Assembly: GCA_018903185.1 (NCBI GenBank)
Contig: JAHIQV010000116.1
Coordinates: forward strand, 1-7,790
Direction: 5' to 3'
DNA length: 7,790 nucleotides
DNA from: Gammaproteobacteria bacterium
GTDB lineage: Bacteria; Pseudomonadota; Gammaproteobacteria; Burkholderiales; Burkholderiaceae_C
The position numbers and the translations under genes are program-made. The notes under the pieces are model-generated. The model was not told where the DNA came from. It did no database searches and saw only the letters and a program-made list of their open reading frames with translations. Every line of letters begins with the position of its first letter. Position 1 is the stretch's first letter. Shown here one piece after another: positions 1 through 7,790 of the stretch.

Positions 1-375
1 CTGAAACGCGCCGACGGCCTCTGGGCCTACCAGCTCGCCGTGGTGGTGGACGACGCCGCGCAGGGCATCACCCATGTGGTGCGCGGCGAAGACCTCGCCG
101 ACAACACCCCGCGCCAGATCGCGCTGCAGCAGGCCCTGGGCCTGCCCCTGCCGGCTTACCTGCACACCCCGCTGGTGCTGGGCACCAACGGTGAAAAGCT
201 CAGCAAACAGAACGGGGCCCAGGCGCTGGACCTGAGCGAACCGTTGGTGGCGCTGCACCGCGCTGCCGCGACGCTGGGTCTGCCGGCCGCTCCGGGATCG
301 GTGCCCGAAGCCCTCGCCTCCTGGGTTGCGCAGTGGAAGGACGCTCAGCCTCTCAGCCTTTGCGCCCACCCATGA
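1..375 (+). CDS. gluQ: Glutamyl-Q tRNA(Asp) synthetase, C-terminal part (5' end outside window)
   Basis: The frame is open from base 1 and ends at TGA 373-375, giving the last 124 residues of a protein that is usually about 300 long. GluQ is a truncated paralogue of glutamyl-tRNA synthetase that activates glutamate without tRNA and attaches it to queuosine at position 34 of tRNA(Asp) in the cytoplasm. Visible here are the stretch [11 protein letters not shown], the [11 protein letters not shown] block typical of the GluRS/GluQ catalytic core, [12 protein letters not shown], and the class I KMSKS-type loop as [11 protein letters not shown]. The protein ends soon after this loop, with no anticodon-binding domain, which separates GluQ from true GluRS. 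The last 23 bases overlap the 3' end of the convergent small membrane protein gene. The start and HIGH motif lie upstream of the window. Confidence 0.93.
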   Translation: MKRADGLWAYQLAVVVDDAAQGITHVVRGEDLADNTPRQIALQQALGLPLPAYLHTPLVLGTNGEKLSKQNGAQALDLSEPLVALHRAAATLGLPAAPGSVPEALASWVAQWKDAQPLSLCAHP

Positions 376-574
376 CCAGCACCAGGCCACCCACCACGAT
401 GGCGCCCAGGCCTGCCCACAGCGGCACGTTGACCGTCTTCTTCTCTTTCACGGTCAACTCGAGCGGCCCCAGCTTCACCGCAGTGCTGTCCTGCGTGTAG
501 CTGAAGCCGCCGTAGATCAGGGCCAGCGCGCCGCCGGCGATCAGGACGAGTGCGATGAGTTTGGTGGCGTTCAT
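353..574 (-). CDS. Small two-helix membrane protein, conserved-hypothetical type
   Basis: A 73-residue protein starts at ATG (574 on the minus strand) and stops at TGA (353-355). It has two hydrophobic segments, about residues 6-26 ([19 protein letters not shown]) and 53-69, joined by a polar loop of about 25 residues ([22 protein letters not shown]), and a basic tail GGRKG. The Gly-rich helices suggest a small inner-membrane hairpin. It resembles the DUF3185-like small membrane proteins common in proteobacteria, but I cannot name a family with certainty and know no function. The upstream AGAGA is a plausible though weak ribosome-binding site. The gene is convergent with gluQ, overlapping it by 23 bp, and divergent from trmB across 122 bp. 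The opposite-strand reading frame here (326-652) shows no recognisable protein. Confidence 0.75.
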   Translation of the reverse strand: MNATKLIALVLIAGGALALIYGGFSYTQDSTAVKLGPLELTVKEKKTVNVPLWAGLGAIVVGGLVLVMGGRKG

Positions 575-666
575 GGGGATTCTCTGAAAAGGTTGTGGAA
601 ACAGTCACCCCCATTCTGCCCCCGAAGGGCGAACACAGCACACGCGGCGTGACAGACCCGGGCTTC

Positions 667-672
667 TACAAT
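667..672 (+). promoter_or_regulatory. Candidate -10 box for trmB
   Basis: TACAAT lies 24 bp before the trmB ATG and matches the sigma-70 -10 consensus at five of six positions. It implies a short leader of about 17-20 nt. No convincing TTGACA-like -35 box lies 16-18 bp upstream; GTGACA at 649-654 is only 12 bp away, too close. The rest of the 122-bp divergent gap (575-696) shows nothing else I can name. Confidence 0.4.
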
Positions 673-696
673 CTGACACCCCTCTCGCGCCGCACC

Positions 697-1458
697 ATGA
701 ACCCCGACATCCCCGACACCCCCACAGCCGACCCAGCACCCCACCCGTCCGGCGCACCACAGCCCGATGGCGTGCCCTTCATGCGTGTGATCAAGAGCTA
801 TGTGCTGCGCGCCGGGCGCACCGGCCCGGGTCAGGCCCGCGCCTACGAACAGTTCGGGCCGCGCTTCCTGCTGGACTACGACGCCAGCCAGACCCTGGAC
901 GCCACGGCGGCCTTCGGCCGCAAGGCGCCGCTGATCATGGAGATCGGCTTCGGCATGGGCGGCGCCACGGCGCACATCGCCACCGTGCGCCCGGACGACA
1001 ACTTCCTCTGCTGCGAAGTACACGAACCCGGCGTGGGCGCGCTGCTCAAGCTCGTCGGAGAACAAGGCCTCCAGAACATCCGCATCTTCCGCCACGACGC
1101 GGTCGAGGTGCTCGACCACATGCTGCCCGAACAAAGCCTGGACGGCGTGCACATCTTCTTCCCCGATCCCTGGCACAAGACGCGGCACCACAAGCGCCGC
1201 CTGATCCAGACCCCTTTCGTGAACCGCCTGGCGCGGCATCTGAAACCGGGTGGCTACCTGCACCTGGCGACCGACTGGGAACCGTATGCGCAACAGATGC
1301 TGGAAGTGCTGAGCGCCGAACCCCTGCTGAAGAACACGGCCGCGGCCGGCAGCGACGGCTACGTGCCCAAGCCCGGCTACCGGCCCTTGACCAAATTCGA
1401 GAACCGCGGCATCCAGCTCGGCCACGGGGTGTGGGATCTGGTGTTCGTGCGCACCTGA
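697..1458 (+). CDS. trmB: tRNA (guanine-N7-)-methyltransferase TrmB
   Basis: This enzyme transfers a methyl group from S-adenosylmethionine to N7 of G46 in the variable loop of tRNAs. The 253-residue product has all family hallmarks: SAM-binding motif I as [10 protein letters not shown] (82-91), the acidic ribose-binding strand [12 protein letters not shown] (106-117), the signature [16 protein letters not shown] (154-169), the post-signature segment [17 protein letters not shown] (182-198), and the C-terminal [17 protein letters not shown] (232-248). Its length fits the family (E. coli about 239), the excess being a Pro/Asp-rich N-terminal tail of about 25 residues. The frame is open further upstream to 595, but I chose the ATG at 697: a -10-like TACAAT lies just before it, and the upstream residues are not TrmB-like. 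It ends 13 bp before the convergent lipoprotein gene. Confidence 0.95.
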   Translation: MNPDIPDTPTADPAPHPSGAPQPDGVPFMRVIKSYVLRAGRTGPGQARAYEQFGPRFLLDYDASQTLDATAAFGRKAPLIMEIGFGMGGATAHIATVRPDDNFLCCEVHEPGVGALLKLVGEQGLQNIRIFRHDAVEVLDHMLPEQSLDGVHIFFPDPWHKTRHHKRRLIQTPFVNRLARHLKPGGYLHLATDWEPYAQQMLEVLSAEPLLKNTAAAGSDGYVPKPGYRPLTKFENRGIQLGHGVWDLVFVRT

Positions 1459-1471
1459 GGGCTGCGAACGC

Positions 1472-1732
1472 TCAGTCGCCTTCCGGTTCGTCCGTGTCCA
1501 GCGCCGCGTCGGCGCCGACACCAATGAGCTTGCCGCCGATGCGGGCCGTGCCCACCGCCGCGTCCACCGCCAGACCCGCGACCCCCACCACGGCGGAGGC
1601 AGCCACATCCACCACGGCCACCACCGCGCAACCGCTCAGCAGCAGGCCGACCAAACCGAGCGCCAGCGCCAGGCGAACACGGTCGGCGCGGCGACGGATG
1701 TGGGTGTTTGAAAGGGAGACGGAGTCGGTCAC
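1472..1732 (-). CDS. Small Gly/Val/Ala-rich lipoprotein
   Basis: An 86-residue protein with a GTG start at 1732 is preceded by a well-placed AGGA. A basic N-region (HIRRRADRVR, 11-20) is followed by a hydrophobic stretch (ALALGLVGLLL, about 22-32) and the lipobox LLSGC with the lipidated cysteine at residue 35. The mature part (about 52 residues) is very rich in Val, Ala and Gly (AVVAVVDVAASAVVGVAG) and ends in an acidic tail DTDEPEGD. This matches the pattern of a family of tiny lipoproteins (catalogued, I believe, as NF038104) with a VVD..AS.VVGVAG core; their function is not known to me. Residue +2 after Cys is Ala, not Asp, so outer-membrane sorting is expected. It is convergent with trmB and divergent from the pseudouridine synthase gene. 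The frame continues upstream to 2602 antisense to that gene, but that extension is a shadow. Confidence 0.8.
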   Translation of the reverse strand: MTDSVSLSNTHIRRRADRVRLALALGLVGLLLSGCAVVAVVDVAASAVVGVAGLAVDAAVGTARIGGKLIGVGADAALDTDEPEGD

Positions 1733-1739
1733 GGCGGGG

Positions 1740-1743
1740 TCCT
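1740..1743 (-). promoter_or_regulatory. Ribosome-binding site fixing the GTG start of the lipoprotein
   Basis: AGGA on the minus strand lies 7 nt before the GTG at 1732. No ATG in the same frame is placed to yield a signal peptide, so this site decides the start. Confidence 0.6.
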
Positions 1744-1795
1744 GTGATGAAGGCGCAGAGAATACCCGGATTTCCCTTCCACACACTTCACCGCC

Positions 1796-2734
1796 GTGGC
1801 CCGATCTTCCAGAAACCCGCACATCTCCGCCCGCGACGGCGTGTCGCCCAGTTGCGTCGCGCTGCCAGGACTCAAGGCCGGTGACCAGCGCTGGCCCGGC
1901 GTGATCGATTTTCTGGACCAGCGCCTGCCCACAGTGGGCCGCAAGGTGTGGGCAGAGCGGCTGGCCAAGGGTGCTGTACTCGATGAAACAGGCCAGGCCG
2001 TGCCACCCGACGCGCCCTACCGCGGCAACACGCGGCTCTACTACTACCGCGCGCTGCCGGACGAAAAGGTGGTGCCGTTTGAAGCCACGGTGATCTACCA
2101 GGACGCGCACCTGGTGGTGGCCGACAAACCGCACTTTCTGCCCGTGACGCCGGGTGGGCGCTATGTGCAGCAGACCTTGCTGGTGCGCCTGCAACGCCAG
2201 CTGGGACTGCCCCGGCTGGCACCGCTGCACCGCATCGACCGCGAAACCGCCGGGCTGGTGCTGTTGGCCGTGAACCCGGCCGAGCGTGGGGCCTACCACG
2301 CGCTCTTCAGCGGGCGAACCATGCACAAAACCTACGAGGCCATCGCGCCGGCCACCGACGCATTGAGCTGGCCGCACACGCGCCGCAGCCGCCTCGTGGA
2401 GCATCCGACCGATTTTTACCGCATGAACGAGGTGGCTGGCGAGCCGAACAGCGAGACGCGCATCGGTGTGCTGGAGCGGCTCGGTGACTGGGCGCGGTAC
2501 GCGCTGGAACCCGTCACCGGCAAGCGCCACCAGTTGCGGGTGCACATGAACGGACTCGGCCTGCCCATCGTGGGCGACCAGCTCTACCCGACCGTGCGGC
2601 ACGGGCCAGACGAAGAGGAAGATTTTTCTGAGCCGCTGCGTCTGCTGGCCAAGGGTATGGCCTTCACCGACCCGGTGACCGGCGAGGCGCGGCGGTTTGA
2701 GAGCGGGCTGAGCCTGGACTGGCCAGACACATAG
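1796..2734 (+). CDS. RluA-family RNA pseudouridine synthase
   Basis: A 312-residue cytoplasmic enzyme that isomerises a uridine in rRNA or tRNA to pseudouridine. The diagnostic catalytic motif is PLHRIDRETAGLVLLAV (143-159), with Asp148 the expected nucleophile. Further family blocks are VIYQDAHLVVADKPHFLPVTPGG (split 99-110 and 111-121), MHKTYEAIAP (176-185) and KRHQLRVHMNGLGLPIVGD (243-261). The first 85 residues include an S4-like stretch (VIDFLDQRL ... WAERLAKGAVLDETGQ) ending in RLYYYRAL. The start is GTG 1796, without a strong Shine-Dalgarno. The gene is divergent from the lipoprotein gene (63-bp gap) and convergent with alaS. Which uridine it modifies cannot be read from sequence; the layout is closer to the RluA/TruC-like tRNA and 23S enzymes than to the RsuA class. 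No symbol is assigned for that reason. Confidence 0.9.
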   Translation: MARSSRNPHISARDGVSPSCVALPGLKAGDQRWPGVIDFLDQRLPTVGRKVWAERLAKGAVLDETGQAVPPDAPYRGNTRLYYYRALPDEKVVPFEATVIYQDAHLVVADKPHFLPVTPGGRYVQQTLLVRLQRQLGLPRLAPLHRIDRETAGLVLLAVNPAERGAYHALFSGRTMHKTYEAIAPATDALSWPHTRRSRLVEHPTDFYRMNEVAGEPNSETRIGVLERLGDWARYALEPVTGKRHQLRVHMNGLGLPIVGDQLYPTVRHGPDEEEDFSEPLRLLAKGMAFTDPVTGEARRFESGLSLDWPDT

Positions 2735-2840
2735 CCCCCAAGCGTGCTCCCGCCGTCGGCGGGACCCCGGGGCTCCACCGCTGCGCGGGTCGCTGCCCCC
2801 CGTGGGGGCTGTTTCGCCTTGGGGCGGCCCGGCGGCGAAA
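2735..2840. repeat. Dyad-rich GC intergenic repeat element between convergent genes, likely bidirectional terminator
   Basis: The gap between the convergent pseudouridine synthase and alaS genes is packed with nested inverted repeats. TCCCGCC (2748-2754) and GGCGGGA (2758-2764) form a perfect 7-bp stem with a 3-nt loop. CCCC (2797-2800) and GGGG (2805-2808) form a short stem. TTTCGCC (2812-2818) pairs perfectly with GGCGAAA (2834-2840). An outer pair CCCCAAG (2736-2742) and CTTGGGG (2818-2824) could close the whole structure. There is no long U-tract, so classical intrinsic termination is uncertain, but its place between two 3' ends fits transcript-end protection or termination. From memory, similar CCCCCAAG...GCTGCCCCC...CTTGGGG blocks recur in intergenic regions of Comamonadaceae genomes; copy number cannot be checked here. 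Confidence 0.6.
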
Positions 2841-2847
2841 CCCTGGG

Positions 2848-5739
<2,892 letters not shown>

Positions 5740-5777
5740 GGTGGCCTTTGGAGGGGTTCTGTCGATCGGGTGCAGCC

Positions 5778-5793
5778 GGTGCACATGTGCACC
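5778..5793. promoter_or_regulatory. Perfect 16-bp palindrome in the alaS leader (candidate operator)
   Basis: GGTGCACATGTGCACC is a perfect palindrome, 38 bp before the alaS ATG. A weak -10-like GAAAAT (minus strand, 5803-5808) would place the alaS transcription start at about 5796, right beside the palindrome; no good -35 is visible. E. coli AlaRS is known to repress its own gene by binding a palindrome flanking the alaS start point, so an autoregulatory operator is a reasonable inference. The site could equally serve another regulator. Confidence 0.4.
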
Positions 5794-5847
5794 AAACCCG
5801 GTATTTTCGCAAACTGGCGGGGCTTGTGCCTGGTGGGCCGCATCGGG

Positions 5848-5861
5848 CCCGGAAAACCGGG
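5848..5861 (-). terminator. Short hairpin just after the MocR-type gene, weak terminator candidate
   Basis: CCCGG-TTTT-CCGGG on the minus strand begins 2 nt after the stop codon of the regulator gene. The stem is only 5 bp and no U-tract follows, so termination may be partial and some readthrough into alaS is possible. Confidence 0.3.
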
Positions 5862-5863
5862 TG

Positions 5864-7270
5864 TCAGGCGCTCGTGCGGCCGCTTTTCAGGAAGGCCAGC
5901 ACCTGCGGCTCTTCGGTGAAGGCCACGTTGAAGCGGAACCAGGGGCTGGGCTGCAGGTCGGGCGCGAACAGGTGGCCGGGCCCGAGCAGGATGTCCTGCT
6001 CCGCGGCCTTGTAGGCCAGCTCGGTCGCGTTGGCAATGTCGGGATGGCGTGCCCAGAGGAACATGCCGGCCTTGGGCTCGCAGAACAGCTCGAAGCCAAG
6101 GTTCTCCAGCTGCTGGGCCACGCGCTGGTGTGCCTGTGCCAGGCGTTCGCGCAGGCTGCGCAGGTGTTTGCGCCAGCGCCCGTCCACCAGCGCGCCGTAG
6201 GCCAGGCGCTCGTTGAACTCGGACGAGGTCAGGCCCGAGATCATCTTGAGCTGGGCAAAGTCTTCCAGCAGGTCGGGCGGCGCGGCCAGGAAACCGACGC
6301 GGATGTTGGGTGAGATGGTTTTTGAAAAACTGCTGATGTAGACGACCCGTTGCAACTGGTCCAGGCTGGCCAGCGAGGGCCGCGGCTCGGGGTCGAGGTC
6401 GGCGTAGATGTCGTTTTCCACCACCGTGAACTGGTGCTGCTCGGCCAGCTGCACCACACGGTGCAGGTGCGCCAGGTTGGCCACCGAACCGGTGGGACTT
6501 TGCAGGCGCGGCTGGGTGAAAAACACCTTGGGCTGGTGCTCCAGCACCAGGGCTTCGAGCGCGGCCAGGTCGTAGCCGGCTGGCGTGCGCGGCACGCCAA
6601 TCAGCCGGGCACCCAGGAAACGCAGTGAAAACAGCAGATTGGGATAGCCGGGATCGTCCACCAGCACTGGATCGCCCGGGCGAATCAGGCGGCGCGCCAC
6701 CAGGTCCATGGCCTGGCTGGAGCCCTGGGTGAGCAGCACCTGGTCGGCGCTGACGGCGATCTCCTGCTCGGCCAGCAGGTCGCGCACCAGCTGGCGCAGT
6801 GGCGCAAAACCCTTGGGTTCACCGTAGCCACCCAGGTCCACGTTTTCAGATGCCAGCGTGCGCAGGCTGCGGCGCAGGCCTTCTTCAAACAGCCAGTTGC
6901 CCGGCAACCAGCCGCAGCCTGGCTTCATGCGCAGCGCACGCGCCTCGAACACCCGGCGCAGGTACCACATGGAGTCGAAGTTGTAGTTCGCCGTCTCGGC
7001 GGGCACGGTGCCCGGCGCCTGCGGGGCCACGCCATCGCGCTTGCGCACAAAAAAGCCCGAGTGCGGGCGCGAGACGAAATAACCCAGCGCCACCAGCCGG
7101 TCGTAAGCATCGACCACGGTGTACACGCTCACGCCGTGGGCGTGGGCGAACTGGCGGATGGAGGGCGCCTTGGAGCCCGGGCGCAGGTTGCCGCTCTGGA
7201 TCAGGTCGCGAAACCCCTCGACGATCTGCACCACGAGCGGGCTGGTGCTTTTGGGGTTCAGGGTGAACAT
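5864..7270 (-). CDS. MocR/GabR-type regulator: GntR winged helix fused to aminotransferase-like domain
   Basis: A 468-residue protein likely acts as a PLP-dependent transcription factor. The N-terminal GntR winged helix spans about residues 9-77, with [34 protein letters not shown] (29-48) and [25 protein letters not shown] in the recognition helix and wing. A linker follows, then a fold-type-I aminotransferase domain from about 100: [12 protein letters not shown] (148-159), the pyridine-nitrogen Asp at D287 in VVENDIYAD, the Schiff-base lysine K317 in SSFSKTISP, and the carboxylate-binding Arg R446 in WFRFNVAF. The usual NPTG is SPTG (258-261). Transcription is divergent from gabT across 145 bp, so local control of gabT, with GABA or a related amine sensed as a PLP adduct as in Bacillus GabR, is the best inference. 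I assign no symbol because the ligand is unproven. The start ATG is at 7270, with a weak Shine-Dalgarno. Confidence 0.9.
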   Translation of the reverse strand: MFTLNPKSTSPLVVQIVEGFRDLIQSGNLRPGSKAPSIRQFAHAHGVSVYTVVDAYDRLVALGYFVSRPHSGFFVRKRDGVAPQAPGTVPAETANYNFDSMWYLRRVFEARALRMKPGCGWLPGNWLFEEGLRRSLRTLASENVDLGGYGEPKGFAPLRQLVRDLLAEQEIAVSADQVLLTQGSSQAMDLVARRLIRPGDPVLVDDPGYPNLLFSLRFLGARLIGVPRTPAGYDLAALEALVLEHQPKVFFTQPRLQSPTGSVANLAHLHRVVQLAEQHQFTVVENDIYADLDPEPRPSLASLDQLQRVVYISSFSKTISPNIRVGFLAAPPDLLEDFAQLKMISGLTSSEFNERLAYGALVDGRWRKHLRSLRERLAQAHQRVAQQLENLGFELFCEPKAGMFLWARHPDIANATELAYKAAEQDILLGPGHLFAPDLQPSPWFRFNVAFTEEPQVLAFLKSGRTSA

Positions 7271-7291
7271 CGGGCGCTATCAGGGTAAATG

Positions 7292-7332
7292 TGTACAGGT
7301 CCGCAGGGCTGCACAGTGCATCGCTGTGCAGG
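7292..7332. promoter_or_regulatory. Candidate regulator-binding region in the mocR-type/gabT divergent promoter
   Basis: CTGCACAG (7309-7316) and CTGTGCAG (7324-7331) form a perfect inverted repeat with 8-bp arms and a 7-bp spacer. The left arm also overlaps an 11-bp palindrome, TGCACAGTGCA (7310-7320). A near-perfect direct repeat, TGTACAGG (7292-7299) and TGTGCAGG (7325-7332), is spaced 33 bp, about three helical turns; MocR-family proteins such as GabR bind pairs of direct repeats at promoters like this. Downstream, TGTATATG (7340-7347) or TACAGT (7369-7374) could be -10 elements for gabT, neither with a clear -35. Confidence 0.45.
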
Positions 7333-7403
7333 CACTGTCTGTATATGTTAGCGGTGGCCCGCGAGCCCTACAGTCCGCCCCAGTCTGAAATTTCTTCACG
7401 ATC

Positions 7404-7407
7404 GGAG
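7404..7407 (+). promoter_or_regulatory. Ribosome-binding site of gabT
   Basis: GGAG is placed 8 nt before ATG 7416. It supports that start over the later in-frame ATG codons at residues 11 and 13. Confidence 0.6.
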
Positions 7408-7415
7408 CCCTCTGT

Positions 7416-7790
7416 ATGCAACGCGAATCCCAAGCCACCAACGCCATGCTCATGGCCCGCCGCCAGGCCGCCATCCCCCGCGGCGTCGGCCACAGCCACC
7501 AGATCTTCATCGCCAGGGGCGAAAACGCCGAGATCTGGGACGTGGAAGGCCGCCGCTACATCGACTTCGCCGGCGGCATCGCCGTGCTCAACACCGGCCA
7601 CCGCAACCCGGCCGTGATCGAGGCCGTGAAGGCCCAGCTCGACCAGTACACCCACACCTGCTTCCAGGTGCTGGCCTACGAGCCCTACGTGGAACTGGCC
7701 GAGCGCCTGAACGCCAAGGCCCCCGGCGACTTCGCCAAGAAAACCCTGTTCCTGACCACCGGCGCCGAAGCGGTGGAAAACGCGATCAAG
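7416..7790 (+). CDS. gabT: 4-aminobutyrate aminotransferase, N-terminal part (3' end outside window)
   Basis: The first 125 residues of a class III, PLP-dependent transaminase run off the right edge. GabT moves the amino group of GABA to 2-oxoglutarate, giving succinic semialdehyde and glutamate in the cytoplasm. The sequence closely follows E. coli GabT as I remember it: ARRQAAIPRGVG (14-25), IWDVEGRRYIDFAGGIAVLN (40-59), TGHRNP (60-65), THTCFQVLAYEPYVEL (79-94), PGDFAKKTLFLTTGAEAVEN (103-122). The TTGAEA turn (114-119) normally contributes to PLP-phosphate binding. The catalytic lysine and the rest of the fold lie beyond the window. Its divergent neighbour is a GabR-like regulator, which supports a GABA-catabolic role; a succinate-semialdehyde dehydrogenase gene would be expected downstream. 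Confidence 0.94.
   Translation, partial: MQRESQATNAMLMARRQAAIPRGVGHSHQIFIARGENAEIWDVEGRRYIDFAGGIAVLNTGHRNPAVIEAVKAQLDQYTHTCFQVLAYEPYVELAERLNAKAPGDFAKKTLFLTTGAEAVENAIK

Noticed and set aside
595..696. Earlier in-frame ATG for trmB at 595
   Set aside because: The 34 extra residues are not TrmB-like and would cover the TACAAT promoter element.
1472..2602. A 376-codon minus-strand frame across the pseudouridine synthase gene
   Set aside because: Only the last 86 codons after the GTG at 1732 look like a protein (lipobox, RBS). The rest is antisense to a clear RluA-family gene.
5740..5784. Earlier alaS start at 5784
   Set aside because: The 15 extra residues do not resemble the AlaRS N-terminus, they would include the leader palindrome, and the ATG at 5739 has the better ribosome-binding site.

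Overview
The window is high-GC DNA (about 65% in most genes) with dense, mostly housekeeping content. The protein sequences (GluQ, TrmB, AlaRS, GabT and a MocR/GabR-type regulator) and the style of the GC-rich intergenic dyads suggest a betaproteobacterium of the Burkholderiales, most likely Comamonadaceae (Hydrogenophaga/Acidovorax-like). This placement is from recognition only; no search was run.

Left part (1-2734): the 3' end of gluQ (tRNA modification) converges on and overlaps a small two-helix membrane protein gene. Then come trmB (tRNA m7G46 methyltransferase), a small GTG-started lipoprotein gene convergent with trmB, and an RluA-family pseudouridine synthase divergent from the lipoprotein gene. 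Three of these genes modify tRNA or structured RNA, but their orientations alternate, so they do not form one operon.

Middle (2735-5863): a dyad-rich intergenic element separates the convergent pseudouridine synthase and alaS genes. alaS (minus strand, 963 residues) is the most unusual gene here. Its catalytic, editing and C-Ala domains all look intact, but about 102 codons of clearly different composition (about 54% GC, third-position GC about 52%) sit in frame in the tRNA-recognition region, where relatives have a linker of about 14 residues. A perfect 16-bp palindrome lies in the alaS leader; E. coli AlaRS is known to autoregulate through a palindrome near its own promoter.

Right part (5864-7790): a MocR/GabR-type regulator (winged helix fused to an aminotransferase-like domain) is divergent from the 5' end of gabT (4-aminobutyrate aminotransferase). 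The 145-bp shared intergenic region carries an 8-bp-arm inverted repeat and a pair of 33-bp-spaced direct repeats. This is a classic local-regulator/GABA-catabolism divergon.

No tRNA, rRNA, CRISPR array, insertion sequence or transposase was seen. The best candidate for something new is the foreign-looking in-frame insertion in the essential alaS gene.
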